Shown here piece after piece: positions 24,459 through 36,019 of a stretch of 64,000 nucleotides of DNA; within the stretch, counting starts at the first letter, position 1; the number at the start of each line of letters is the position of its first letter. The DNA lies in the NCBI RefSeq assembly GCF_000715075.1, contig NC_134089.1:108507157-108571156 (forward strand). The letters run 5' to 3'. The DNA is from Nicotiana tabacum. Its lineage: Eukaryota > Streptophyta > Magnoliopsida > Solanales > Solanaceae. The notes under the pieces were generated by a model, which ran no database searches, had not been told where the DNA came from, and was given only the letters and a program-made list of their open reading frames with translations. The translations under genes and the position numbers were made by a program.

Positions 24459-26336
24459 CCAAAAAGACCATACTTTGTTAAAATTACGGTTACTTGCTTG
24501 TCTAGCTCGGCCTCGTTTTTCCGAGCTTTAGCCAAGTCAGCCTGAAGGACCTTGAGCTCCTCCTCCTTTTGGCTACAAAGGAGCCTCGGGGCCTTCTCTT
24601 CATCCGAGGCCTTCTTGGACTCGGCCTCATATTGGCTCAGCCCGACCCCGAACTTGATGATGGCCTACACATAAAATGAAGACATTTCAGTCAAAAGAAG
24701 GGGAGAAAAAAGAAAATTACAACAATAAAAGTTAGTGTTTACCCGAGAGAAGAGACGATGAGCCTCTTCGAAGAGGGTGGATGCTTCATAAAGGTCGACG
24801 ACATCGTCAACCCCAGTGAAACAATCCCGAAATGGATCCTCTTTGAGAACCTTGCTCGGGCCAGGTGTTCGTAGAGCCCGAGCGTCCTATATCGCCTCGT
24901 CAGAGTATGATGGTAGAGAAGGGGAATGACCTATTGTCACAACCCTGAATTCCTCACTCGGAGCGCTCTGATTAGCTTTGGCCCTCTCAGCACTTGTCCC
25001 TCCGGCATACTTGTTGAAGGAAGGGGAATGATCTCGATCTTGGAGGACTCGAGGGCTTTGACCGAGTCTTTCTTCGGAATTCCTTCATCATGATGCAAGG
25101 TCTCAGGTTCGGAGGGTTTGGCGGCCCCGACTGATTTCCTAATTCGGGGCACCAACGCCGATTCTTCGCCCTCGTTCCCTTCATCTTCCTGAAATTGGAT
25201 GGATGAATCGAAGTCCACATGGATAAGCTTCCTCCTTGGCTTTCGAGTAGGTGCCCTCTTCTCCTGGGGATCTTCAAGCTTCGAAGCCCTCTTCCTTTTG
25301 TTGTATTTACACAATTTCGGAATCGGGGACTCGGTCTCTTCCCCGGGCAAGGCTGGCCTCATTTCGGAGACATATCCAATGCCTGCACAAATAAGCATGA
25401 GTGAGATGGCATCACCAATAAAAGAAAAGTATCAAAAAAAACCTAGGAATAGAACTTACCATGGTGTTTGGCCTCCTATTTGCCCCTCGATAATTCGCGC
25501 CATTTGCGCTCATCATACGAGGAGGTTGCAGCTAATTATTGGACCCAGTCCTCGATGTCGGGGACCGCGTAGGGCATCCAAGCAACAGCTGCAAAAAAGG
25601 TAAAGGCTTTACAAAACACGAAAGCAGAATACGAGGATATTTGGAAAAGGACTTCACTTACGATTAAAGTTTTATCTATTCGGGAATGGCATTTTTCCCC
25701 TAGGAATGACGTTCGAGGTCCTCACTCTGATAAACTGACTCATCCACCCTCGATCTTTATCCTTGTCGTTACTAGCAAAGAAGGCCCTTTTTTATGGGTG
25801 TTGAAGCTTGATGAGGCCTCGAAATAGTTGAGGCTAGTACAACCAAATAAGATGGTTAAGGGTAAACTCTAATCCCTCGGCCTTGCCGGAGAAATAAAGC
25901 AGCATAATCACGATGCACCAAAAGGAGGGATGGATCTGGCCGAGGGTAACCTCGTATCTTTTGCTGAAATCAATCAATACCAGATCGAGAGGACCCAGTA
26001 TGAAGGGGTAAGTGTAAACACTTAAGAACCCCTCCACATGGTAGTGATGCTTTCCTCAGGGTTGGGGATCTATACCACGACCACGTCTCCCCATCCACAG
26101 TTCTTCTTCATGGCCTTAAAGTGCTTCTCCAATATCGAACTAATATATCAAGATACATGTTCACATCGGTCTGAGATATTGGAGAGATTTTTGGTATTGA
26201 AATCTTTCTTTATCACACAGGGGCCAGGAGTGATTTCGTGAAGGGCCGGCGCCACCAGTTTGACCGGCCGGGAAGAAGAAGAAGAAGAAGATGATGCCTT
26301 CTAGTTTTGGGAGACTGTTTTAGAAGTTTTGACAAT
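24459..26336 (-). pseudogene. Antisense four-exon gene of Retand-like element D (truncated)
   Basis: This is the counterpart of the gene at 59074-61505. Exons inferred from conserved splice sites are 25662-26336, 25460-25588, 25383-side acceptor to 24743 (24743-25382), and 24459-24664 (cut). Donors read GTAAGT or GTAAAC and acceptors TTTTTGCAG, TTGTGCAG and TGTGTAG. Exon 1 translates to PSFWCIVIMLLYFSGKAEGL and FASNDKDKDRGWM. This is a block I associate with plant 'putative gypsy type transposon' proteins; the family name is from memory and is tentative. Exon 3 is basic and acidic and exon 4 starts a coiled coil. The start codon is lost (ATT at 26336), there are several stops, and the 3' end is replaced by the Tat LTR at 24458. 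It is non-functional in this copy. Confidence 0.72.
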
Positions 26337-26722
26337 GGTTTTTAAGCTAAGAAAATGCGGAAGGTGGCAGAGCGTAGTGTTTTCTGGGAGTTTGGTATTT
26401 TCCGGCACTTAAAGGGGCGGAGCAAGTAGATGATGAGAGAAAGAGCAGAAGAGGAAAAGAGATCATAGTGAATGTAATGAAGAAGTAAAGTTTTGAATTA
26501 AAAGAAGGAGCCCCGTATTTATAGATCAGCGGCTACAGTTCAGCAGCACTAGTGGCCGACCATTACTGACACGCATTTAATATTTTAGGAAAGCGAACCA
26601 ACGGGGCATTTAGGTCACTTCGAGCTCCTACATCACGAAATTGACATCATCATTAGAGACTCCGGAAAATCGAGGTTTAAGTCGTTTCGTATCATCTCAC
26701 TCTAAGAAATGCGGGGACTATC
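26337..26722 (-). promoter_or_regulatory. Promoter and leader of the element D antisense gene
   Basis: A minus-strand TATA box (TATAAATA, plus-strand 26516-26523) lies 180 bp upstream of the former start codon. A TTTCAAAACTTTACTTC-like leader follows it, matching the same zone in element C. On the plus strand this stretch is the untranslated region of D, with a polypurine tract (AGAAATGCGGGGA, about 26705-26717) before its 3' LTR. Confidence 0.55.
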
Positions 26723-27296
26723 TATATACGGTCAAAATCATATGCCTCCGATTTTGTAGGCTCAAGAAGTCGCATCGAGGAGGACAAAAGTTCGATATAG
26801 ACCAAGCTCGGGCTTGAAGGTAGAATAAGAGGGTCAAAGTCCTAAGTGCTCGAGGAACATCGGAGCCAAGTACGACCGACTCCAAGACAATGCCGTTATG
26901 AGTTTGTTACAGAAAGACAAGATTCCCGCTATGTCCCCAAGATCATGGCATAAATTTCAAAATAGATTTGTATGAATTAGTACAAGTCTGTACTAGGCGG
27001 TTATACAGTTGTCCCAACAAGATTCCTTTCTGTAAATAGAAATGTACCTTATTTAGTGTTCTCCTATTATATAAAAGGGACCCCAATCTTTTGTGAAGAT
27101 CATCTAATCATTGACAAAGAATATACTCTCTTACTTTTTCGCTCATTGTTCATCAGAATTATCCCTTAGCTTTATTATTCTTGGTCCATCTCGAGGTCAC
27201 TTTGGCTCGAGGTCTATACTGCCTAGCAACACTGGTTTGATTTACTCATTTTTTTCATTCGCTATACTTCTTGATTTCATATTTTCGAGATAAACA
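26723..27296 (+). mobile_element. 3' LTR of Retand-like element D
   Basis: The 574-bp block is homologous to the LTRs of element C. It follows the same polypurine tract and CTATC spacer, starts TATATACGG (TG mutated to TA) and has a TATA box TATATAAAAG (27068-27077). It then runs through CGAGGTC-rich sequence to an end at ATAAACA. The element body upstream is the antisense gene. The 5' half of D is missing from the window. Confidence 0.75.
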
Positions 27297-27299
27297 AGG

Positions 27300-28466
27300 T
27301 GTATTATAGCTTTCCACTCTACGCTACCTACTCAATACCTCTCGGCCATAGAGTGATTTTGCCCAATTTGACTTTCTCAAGCCCAAATGGGTATCAAGCT
27401 AAATAGTTGACATGAGCTCAAGTCGGGTTCTTCCTATCTCTAGTTTAAACCCTTTAATTAGGCTAATCAAACCCTTAATTAGCCTAATTCCTTGTTAGCC
27501 AAGCTATCCCAGACTACGTCCCTCTTTCTCAAGTAAAGACCAAGTCAAAAAGGCATGAATCAATATTCGCATCCATTAATTCAAAAATTAAAGCATATAT
27601 TAGGCTAAATAATCAACACTCAATCATAAACAAGCATTAAATTAAATACCCATAAGGTTACACACTAGGGTTGGGTCACAACCCTAGTAAGAATCTAGGT
27701 ACTCATAGTGATAAATGAAGAAAACAAAGATGAAATACTAATTCAACTTATAATCCAAGATTAAAATAATAAATTATGATGTTTAAATCCTAAAATAGTC
27801 ACAAACTTTCTAAACTAGCAAAATACAACGGCTACAACAATTCAAACTTCGAAACTTGACCTAAAAATGTGATTTTCGTCTATTTATAGTGGCCCAAAAA
27901 TCACTGATAAAAGTACCCCTCGGAAGGTTCTGCAGCTTCACAATTCCATGTGCGGTCCGTAGTTTTCTTCAGGTTGCAGGGTTTTGGATTCTACAGCCGC
28001 ACAATTCTGGTTTGCGGCTGAAAACATCTTCTGCGACCGCACAATTATTGTGCGGTCCGCACTTTAGGCAAGGCTTCAGGTCTTGGTCATTTGCACACTC
28101 TCTGAACTTTGAATCATTCGGTAAAGACCTTGTTCTGTGGCAGCACAAATCATGTGCGGTCTGCATATTAGCTAAAACTCTGCTGGGCTTCTTCACTTGT
28201 TCTGCGGCCGCAGAGGGAATTCTGTGGTCTGCACTTTTTTCTACGGCTGCAGAAATCCTTCTGTGGATTGCACTTCTTAAGTTCTGCGCCCCTTCTTGCC
28301 TTGTGAGTCGGAACACTCCTTTTGAGTAGTATTTTATCATAGGAGCCCAACATCCAACATTCCTGCAATTTTTACACTTCCATTAGTTTTGGAACATAAA
28401 TCAATACTTTTAGACTAAAACAAAAGCAAAAAGGTGCTAATAAGTGGTCAAAATCCACACTTATCA
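27300..28466 (-). mobile_element. Minus-strand LTR, probably solo or truncated, gypsy/Athila-like
   Basis: On the minus strand it starts TGATAAGTGTGGATTTTGAC at 28466, a start I associate with Athila-type Solanaceae LTRs. A TATA box TATAAATA (plus 27881-27888) sits after a 350-bp cluster of CG-rich palindromes (27925-28300, for example TGCGGCCGCAGA). The left border near 27300 (plus-strand TGTATTATAG) is uncertain and no target duplication was found. ORFs on both strands at 27889-28368 mirror each other because of the palindromes and are not genes. Confidence 0.55.
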
Positions 28467-29561
28467 TCGCCACAAGGTGAAGCCAAGGAAGTCATTATGG
28501 ACCCCGAGATGGTCGAAGTCACAGAATCAACCATAGAAGACCTCGACCCCGTCCAACTAGATCATAACGACCTCAATAAAAAGGGCTACATCGGCTGCAA
28601 ACTCTGAGAACCTAGTAAATTTAGTCAATTCTTAATAACTAACACGGATCTATTTGCTTTTAGTCATGCGGATATGCCAGGCATCCCCAAAGATATCGCC
28701 ATACACAAATTGAACGTCGACCACTTCTACCCTACCCCCTGGTAAGGCAGGTCCGACAAAAGTTCAACCCCGCCATCAATGAGGACGTCCACGAGGAAGT
28801 AGAAAAGTTATTGGAAAATGGCTCTATCAAGAAATCGAAGTACCCCAAATGGATTGCCAATATAGTGATGGTTAAAAAGAAAAACGGGAAATGGAGGATA
28901 TGTGTGGACTTCACAGACCTGAAAGATTCATTTTGTTTGCCACAGATCGACCAACTCATTGACGCAACGGCAAGGCACGAGTTGTTAAGTTTTATGGACG
29001 CCTACTCAAGCTACAACCAAATACTCATAGAGGAAGAATACCAAGATAAAAATACATTTATCACCAACAGGGGAACATATTGTTATAGGGTCATGCCATT
29101 TGGATTGAAGAATACAAGGGCTACTATCAAAGGTTGGTCACAAAAATGTTCAAAGATCAACTTGACAAAACCATGGATGTATATATCGACAACATGTTGG
29201 TCAAGTCCATGAAGAAGAGGATTGTATCGACCACTTAAACGAAGCTTTCGATATACTAAGACAGTACGGAGTGAAACTAAACCTCAAGAAATGCGCATTT
29301 GGCGTATCCTCGGAAAAACATTTGGGCTTCTTAGTATCACAACGAGGAATTGAGGTAAACCCAGATCAAATTAAGGCTATTGACGGGATACTAGAGAATT
29401 TGACTACTGAGAAGAAAGTCCAGAGACTGATTTGTCAAATTGTCGCCTTATCCAGATTTATCTCGCGGTCGTCTGACAAATATCACAGTTTTTTGGCATA
29501 CTCAAAAAGGATAATGGCCTTGAGTAGTCGTACGAGTGCGCACAAGCACTATGAGAACTAA
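28467..29561 (+). pseudogene. pol: Tat-type pol fragment G: reverse transcriptase
   Basis: The fragment begins in the linker before RT (STIEDLDPVQLDHNDL). RT blocks follow: WIANIVMVKKKNGKWRICVDF, DLKDSFCLPQIDQLID, MDAYSSYNQI, TFITNRGTYCYRVMPFGLKN, and the catalytic block as VYIDNMLV, so the second Asp of the usual YIDD is Asn. Then come LNLKKCAFGVSSEKHLGFLVS and RFISRSSDKYHSFLAY. Several frameshifts (near 29130, 29200 and 29250) and stops break the frame. Gag and protease are absent because the minus-strand LTR borders it on the left. It could have belonged to D or to another copy; this cannot be decided here. Confidence 0.85.
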
Positions 29562-29935
29562 AGGCGTACTTCTCATGACAACCCTTGCTCTCAAAGACCG
29601 AGCACGAGGATCACCTCCTCGTCTACCTCGCCGTTTTCGAAGTAGTAGTAAGTGTGGTCCTGGTTCGAGAAAATAAAGGTACACAATATCCTATTTATTA
29701 TATTAGTAAAACACTTCTCAATGTCGAGACGAGGTACACACACTGCGAGAAACTGGACCTGACTCTAGTCATAGCTTTGCAAAAGCTCAGACCATACTTT
29801 CAGTGTCACCAATATCGGTCGCCACCACTTTCTCTTTAAGAAGCATACTGCACAAACCCGAGCTGTCAGGGAGGCTGGCCAAGTGGTCCATTGAATCGAG
29901 TGAGCACGATATCACTTATCACCCTCGCACAGAAA
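29562..29935 (+). pseudogene. pol: Fragment G: RNase H
   Basis: Translations give LVYLAVFEVVVSVVLVRENKGTQYPIYYISKTLLNVETRYTH (quoted here as consecutive blocks of the ORF at 29585) and then a KWSIESSEHDITYHPRTEIK-type end. This is the gypsy RNase H region with the usual LAVSE...VLVRE...YYVSRTL layout. Frameshifts near 29575 and 29810 make it non-functional. Confidence 0.78.
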
Positions 29936-30540
29936 TAAAATCGCAAATGCTCATTGACTTCGTCGCAGACTTTAGCGCAAAAGTAATGCCTAAGGCCGAG
30001 AAGGAAGCCGCTCAAGCTTCTCTTCAATCACAGGATCTCTGGGCCCTATACATTGATGGTGTATCCAATGCTTCTGGGTCTGGATTGGGACTCATGCTCG
30101 AGGTTTCCACGGGCAAAATAATTCACCAATCTATAAGGTGTCCGGATATAACTAACAACGAGGTCGAGTATGAGGCTGTAGTTGCAGGGTTAAAGACTAG
30201 CACTCAAATGTAGAGCAAAACGGTTAAAACTCCGATGTGATTCTCAGCTCGAAGTCCACCAAGTTACTGGGACTTTCAAAATTAAAGAGAAAAGGCTGTA
30301 GAAATATCAAACAAAGATCTACAAATTGCTGCCCAATTTCAACGAATGTCAGCTCGACCAAATCCCACAAACTCAGAACATCAAAGCAGATGGTCTTGCC
30401 AAATTCGCCGCCACCACTAAAAGCATAATTGTCGGAGACAAGAGCGTAGTTCATCTCATCAACTTGGTATTTTACCAAATCGAAGTGAAATTTATAAAGT
30501 TAACTTGGGACTGGCGCAGTTGTATTATTACTTATTTGTA
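29936..30540 (+). pseudogene. pol: Fragment G: second (archaeal-type) RNase H
   Basis: The ORF at 29803-30213 continues into MLIDFVADFSAKVMPKAEKE, LWALYIDGVSNASGSGLGLM and NNEVEYEAVVAGLKT. The DG...G.G...E pattern followed by NNEAEYEA is the archaeal-type RNase H that Tat-lineage gypsy elements carry as a second domain after their own RNase H. This is the main reason to place the fragment in Tat. Stops at 30211 and frameshifts after it break the rest (NIKADGLAKFAATTKS near 30380). Confidence 0.85.
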
Positions 30541-31010
30541 GAATGACATCCTCCCAAGCGACAAAAAGGAAGCCAAAAAACTCAGAATATAATCTGCGAG
30601 GTACAACATCCTCCACAATGTCTTATACAAAAGAACGTACGGTGGCCCCTTGGAAAAATGCTCAGGCTCAAACCAAACCCAGCCCATTTCTCGAGAAGTC
30701 TATGAAGTTCATTGTGGCACTTATTCCGGTGATCGAGCACTCATTAGGTGCCTCATACGGGCCGGGTATTATTGGCCCACCATAAAGAAAGACGCTTCTA
30801 ATGAAAAGTGTGAGCAGTGTCAAAAGTACACCCCAGTAATTCACCAATCAGGCGAACACCTCCACTATGTCACCTCTCTATGGTCATTTATTAAATGGGG
30901 AATGGACATCGTAGGTCCACTTCCGCCAGAACAAGGTAATGTAAGATTTTTTTAGTTTTAACTGACTATTTCTCTAAGTAGGTGGAATCAAGGGCATTCT
31001 TCCATGTTTG
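30541..31010 (+). pseudogene. pol: Fragment G: integrase N-terminal part
   Basis: An HCGTYSGDRALI segment, then IRAGYYWPTIKKDA, EKCEQCQKY (the HHCC zinc-binding region) and MDIVGPLPPEQG with the first catalytic Asp. TDYFSK is followed by a stop where Trp is expected. Homology stops near 31010, so the rest of integrase and everything downstream is missing. The neighbouring 31011-31469 has no recognisable feature. Confidence 0.82.
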
Positions 31011-31469
31011 TGACCAAGAAAAGCAGGCTAAGAAAGATGAGACTAAGAAAGGATGTTGAAAGTCAGAAGGATAAAAAGATTTAATAAAAGCAGAGGAACT
31101 TATGTAGGGCAAATATGATATGAAAGGAAGTAAATTTTGAATAATGAGGAAACAATACCTATTTGTAGAGATTAAGGCATCGAACCCGAAAAGATCCATC
31201 ATAATTGGCACTAGAATCGAAATGGAAGAGCCAATCAAGGGTCACGCGTGAATCGACGTAACGCATCGGGAATCGGCATCATCATGATGCATGATGTCAC
31301 TTCTTTTCTTGGACCAGATGGTCCCAAAAAATCACCCGAGAAATTTAGGGGTTTGAAATATGCGGTCCACGAAAACCCATGCCGCCTGTTTATCACAACA
31401 ATTATGACCACTGTTATCCGCTCATTGAACTCTCTCACGAAGACGACCTCAACAAGCGGAAGGACTAAC
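31011..31469. other. Unassigned sequence after pol fragment G
   Basis: 459 bp without a supported gene. ORFs on both strands at 31235-31481 overlap each other and show no domain I recognise. A breakpoint with fragment G is inferred at about 31010. Confidence 0.5.
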
Positions 31470-32203
31470 TGTATGGGCTAAAAATTATCATAATTATGTG
31501 TGGGCTTAAACAGCATTAAGAAAGCCTTCTAAGGCCGCCACATGTCATCAATTCGATTCCAACAGAGGATGAAGGCGAGGTCGAGGACTGAAGGCGAGGT
31601 CGAAGACGAGGACGAGTGCTTCCTTTAGCAGAGCAGTAACGACTAGTTTTAGAAATAAGACTTTACTGAGAATATTCCAGTGAATATTCCTCCCATCTGT
31701 ACTATTACGCCATGTGCCCTTATAAATAGTAGATATGTAGCTATAGGGGGATTGGACATTCATTGTAAAAAATAATACATTGATTGACATTATCTGAATA
31801 TTCTTACTTTATCATACACATATAAAATACATCTTTTCTTCAGATCTTTATCTATCTTTTCTCCAATGATCCAAGGAGAATCCGAATATTCATAGGCTTA
31901 TCAATTATTTATCTTTGCCAAAAAGAATATTAAAGAATCTCACCCTTTTCGGATAACTCGCATGCCTTTATTTATATAAATATCATGCATTGTTATTTAT
32001 TGTTATTTAATGCTACCTCCTTTTTTTGGATCATTAAGTATAGCATTATTATCGCCATTTATTGCTACTCAAATAGTATCTGTGATATCTCGCTACAAAG
32101 TCGGTTAATCTATCTTTTGGATATTAATATTGGTTAAGATTAATTCTATTTTATTAAAAACTCAAATTGTTTAAATCTAAATCTAAATTTTGGGTCATAC
32201 ACA
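31470..32203 (+). mobile_element. Possible solo LTR of a Retand-like family
   Basis: The block starts TGTATGGGC, has a GAGGTCGAGGAC-rich part and a TATA box (TTATAAATAG near 31719-31729). It then has a long AT-rich leader and ends near TTTTGGGTCATACACA, resembling the overall plan of Tat LTRs. No partner LTR, primer-binding site or target duplication was found, so this rests on layout only. Confidence 0.4.
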
Positions 32204-33351
32204 TACTAGCTGCAATATTAAGACCTAAGATTCTTATTTTACCTAAGTCTTCATATGTTATTCCTCCCCATCCCTATATTCACCAGTTGAATCTGCACAA
32301 TAGCAACTAACCGAAAACTATATGCTAAGAAAATTCATCCAATGCAAAGGTGAAGTTTCACAAAGAGACAATGTCTGAGGTTAGGAATAGCTGAATTGTT
32401 AAAAGGCATTTGTATTTTTAAAAATATTCCAAATATCAACACACGAATTGTCAAAGACCTTTTTCTAAATATATTCACTGAGCTATTATGATTTTTAGAA
32501 CAGGTGCTCATCACTAATGTTGAACAGATACTATAATCTGCCTTTCACCATCACCCATGAAAGCACACAAGGATATGGTAAGACCTTAACTACTGTCAAT
32601 ACAATTATAACATCTACTCCTAGAATATCTCCTAAGAGGACTAAAGAACATTAAAAAAGAGAGCTCACCGCACCAACAGAAATAGACCATACAATCTCCT
32701 TAGAGAAAGATGGGTGGGCATTGTTTGCATCTATATACCGGCAAAAGAATTACTCCTGCATATACAAAATCAATGCAAAAGAAATGTAAATGTATATACA
32801 TAGCCTCTAAACAATTAGGAATTTCAGCGACATCCACATAACCTCATAAATTGCATTTAAATGTAACAAAGCTTTTTATATATTAGCAAAGTTCAGAAAA
32901 ATTGCTGGTGCGTCATTGATTATTTCACAAAAGAAAATATTTTTTTCCTACTAATAAGAATGCATTCCAATAGCTAATATTTTATGAATTTTTATCGTTC
33001 AGTAAGAAGGGTGTAATAAAATAGTAAAAATATCCATAATTTTGCATGTACATTTGGAAAACGTAGTGACATCTAAAAGAAAACTATCTGCTGAAATCGA
33101 TCCACCGCTTTTAAGGCATGAAACGGAAAGATAGAGAATTCACTCAACCTAAAACGAAACTAAAGTTAGAACTCATTGCTAATCAAGTATAAGTGTAACA
33201 ACAATTGGAGTTTCCATACTGATATATAAAAGTGATACTTAAATATTATGCTTTAGTTTAATAATAAAGAGAATGAATTTACTTTGTAAAAGCTGAAACA
33301 ATTTGTAACTTAGTGGCGTCGTCCCCTAAGATTAGCAGAACTGGTTGCAGA
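32204..33351. other. AT-rich spacer, no supported gene
   Basis: I found no ORF of note, no retroelement domain and no clear repeat. A few stretches with splice-like GT/AG flanks (for example around 32660-32760 on the minus strand) lack an open frame. Confidence 0.6.
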
Positions 33352-33472
33352 TAATACAACAACAATCCAGTGTAATTTCATTAGTGGGGTCTGGGGAGGG
33401 TAGTGTGTACGCACACCTTACCCCTACCCCGAAGGAGTAGAGAGGCTGTTTTCGAAAGACTCTCGGCTCAAT
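33352..33472 (-). mobile_element. TS-type SINE (Solanaceae)
   Basis: On the minus strand the block runs from GAGCCGAGAGTCTTTCG through AAGGTGTGCGTACACACTACC and CCCCAGACCCCACTAATG to an end with TTGTTGTTGTAT. The CCCTCCCCAGACCCCAC core and TTG-repeat end are typical of the tobacco TS SINE and its Solanaceae relatives. No convincing target duplication is seen and the 5' part may be shortened. It is the best single taxonomic marker in the window. Confidence 0.75.
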
Positions 33473-34313
33473 AAGACAAAAGGACAAAAGAAAACAATAT
33501 TTGTAATAGAACGTATCCCTTCTAACCCCTTAACATTAACTACATAATGAATTGTCAGCAAAATTAATGTCACAAATAGAGAGAAACAGGTGCTCAGATA
33601 TAATCAGAATAGGAGCTTTTTTATCTTTCGACAAGTAAAATAGTGTTTGGAGTGAGAGATACTTTAGTTGTCAACCTTAGAATCACTCTTTACATTTAAA
33701 CATGCCCACACAAAGACATGAAACTGAATGAAGATCATATTTCCATCTTGTTCACATTGATCTTTTGAAAATGGGGAAGAAACAAAGAGAAGATCATATT
33801 ATTATTACTTAAAAATCAAAAAGATAATTGTTTTGGAAAGTTCTCACAAGTTATATTACTTTGTTCATGCAGCTATTTCTTTATGTAATATAACAATGTG
33901 CCTGAAATCAATAGGTAATATCCATTTATTTTATATTTATATATAATATAAACAATAAATCCAAGTTAATGAGATATCATGACCAGCGATATGAAAAACT
34001 AAAGCAATTGGGAAAAAATTCTAATAGTTTATTAAGGTAACAAACAGTTCATTTCTTACCTCATAAAATGAGTCGTCCACAGTTCAGAATCAACCAGGCC
34101 ATACATGTCAGAATATGATGATAATGAGAGACCCAAATGGATAAATAGAAACAAAACCTAGCCTTTTAAAAAAGAGAAGTTAGATGCATCATGTATGGAG
34201 AAATAGAGAAAGCAGAAAGAAAAGGGACAGTATTAAACAATAGATCAAGAAAATCAAACAATTTAATCAATAATTCGGAACAACAGTTGATCGAAGACAA
34301 TTGCCGACGAAGA
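33473..34313. other. AT-rich spacer before element F
   Basis: No ORF, domain or repeat is supported. The last bases, TCCTA at 34314-34318, would be the target duplication of element F. Its partner is lost because the right LTR of F is truncated. Confidence 0.6.
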
Positions 34314-35028
34314 TCCTATGATGACCCAAAAGGTCATCACTTGTTTTGAAAATAAATGTTGTGTTCCGAAACCTTAAAACCTCCTTTTTATCTCACCTCG
34401 ATTTGCGTGCGCAGTCCGAGCATGTATCCAGAAAGGCATTGCGTGAAAATTTGTGAAAATAGTAATTTTTGCTTTTAAAATGAATTTAAGTTGACTTTGG
34501 TCAACATTTTGGGTAGACGGACCCGGACCCGTGATTTGACGGTCCGTAGGAAAATACGGGACTTGGGCGTATGCCCGAAATTGAATTCTGAGGTCCCAAG
34601 CCCAAGAAATGAATTTTTGAAGAAAATTGTTTAACTGAAATTATAAGAGTTTTCAGAAATCTAAATGAGTTTGAATTTGATGGTAGCGGGCATGTATTTT
34701 GGTTCCGGAGCCCGGTACAGGTCTTATATGGTATTTAGGTTGAGCTTGTAAAATTTGGTAAGAAACAGACTTGAAATGACGTGAATCGGACCATCGGTTG
34801 TTAAAAATGGAACTAAAGAGTTCATAAGATTTTTCTTTGATTTTGATGCTTGATGCTAAATCCAGAGTTATTGATGTTATTTTGATGATTTGATTGCACG
34901 AGCAAGTTCGTATGATATTTTTGGACTTGCGTCCATGTTTGGTTTGGAGCCCCGAGGGCTCGGGTGAGTTTTGGATAGGCCACAGAGTGAAATTTGACTT
35001 AGAAAATTGCTGGTGTGTTGCAGACCTG

Positions 35029-35177
35029 CCGGCTTCGCAAAGGCGAAGCTTGGCTCGCAAATGCGAAGCAGTATCGCAAATGCAAAGATGGCCTGGGCGG
35101 GCCTTGATCGCAAATACGAAGATATCAGGTCCTGTAGGGGTTCGCAATTGCGAACCCTGGTCGCAATTGCGACATCT
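35029..35177. repeat. CG-rich palindrome cluster in F 5' LTR
   Basis: Consecutive short palindromes: CTTCGCAAAGGCGAAG, CTCGCAAATGCGAAG, TTCGCAATTGCGAA and GTCGCAATTGCGAC. The 3' LTR copy (49017-49192) has extra TCGCAAATGCGA units, so the number of units varies. Confidence 0.8.
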
Positions 35178-36019
35178 GCAACCTGCTAAATCATAACTTA
35201 GCCAAAAATTTCTGCATTTTTCAAACATTTTCAAAACCTAGACACCTTGGAGAAATTTTTCAAAGACAACTACTCTTCCAAATCGACTGTAAGTCATTTT
35301 TAACTCGTTTTCCTTAATCTTTAACATCTTTTCACATGATTTCAACTCAAAATCGAGGGTTTTCATGGGGGAAATTGGGTGTTTTGAGTAGAACTTAGGT
35401 TTTTAAAATTTTGGGGATTTGGACCTCAATTTTAGGTCCAATATCAAAAAAAAATTATATATTTGGTTTCGTGGGTGAATGGGTAATAGGGTTTTGGTTC
35501 GAAACTGGGGTTTTGACCATGTGGGTCCGGGGTCAATTTTTGACTTTTTTGGGAAATCATTGGAAAACTTATTTTCATGCATTAGAATTGATTCATTTAG
35601 CATTTATTGATATAGTTAAGTAACTTGTGGCTAGATACAAGTGGATTGGTAGTGGAAACCAGATGTAAAGAGGTAGTTGAGACTTGAATTGTGTTCGTGG
35701 CATTGAGGTAAGTGTTTGGTCTAACCTTAGCTTGAGGGATTAGGAGTCGTGTCTTATTTGTTACGTGGTAATTATTGAGTACGACGTATAGGCATGGTGA
35801 TGGGCATCTATACGTTGGTGTCAAGCATGCCCGTGAGTCTTATACTATGACTAATGTGACTTTGTTTCGTATTGTTTATGCTCTATATGATGATTTCTAT
35901 TGTTGAACAAGGCTTGTGGAAGTATTATTAGTAATTGATCATTGTAGAGCGTTAGCTCAAGTTGAGAAATGAGTTGTGAAGAAATTGTGGTAAAGAGAAA
36001 AGGTTTATAATATTGTCTT

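Noticed and set aside
27889..28368. ORFs of 146 and 123 codons on opposite strands
   Set aside because: Both result from GC-rich palindromic repeats inside a minus-strand LTR, so the frames mirror each other.
32204..34313. Possible host gene with GT/AG-flanked segments
   Set aside because: No segment between the candidate splice sites stays open in any frame, and no protein similarity is apparent.
34653..35234. Minus-strand ORF of 193 codons
   Set aside because: It is in the F LTR and the homologous sequence of the right LTR (split by E) breaks it. The low stop density comes from palindromic repeats.
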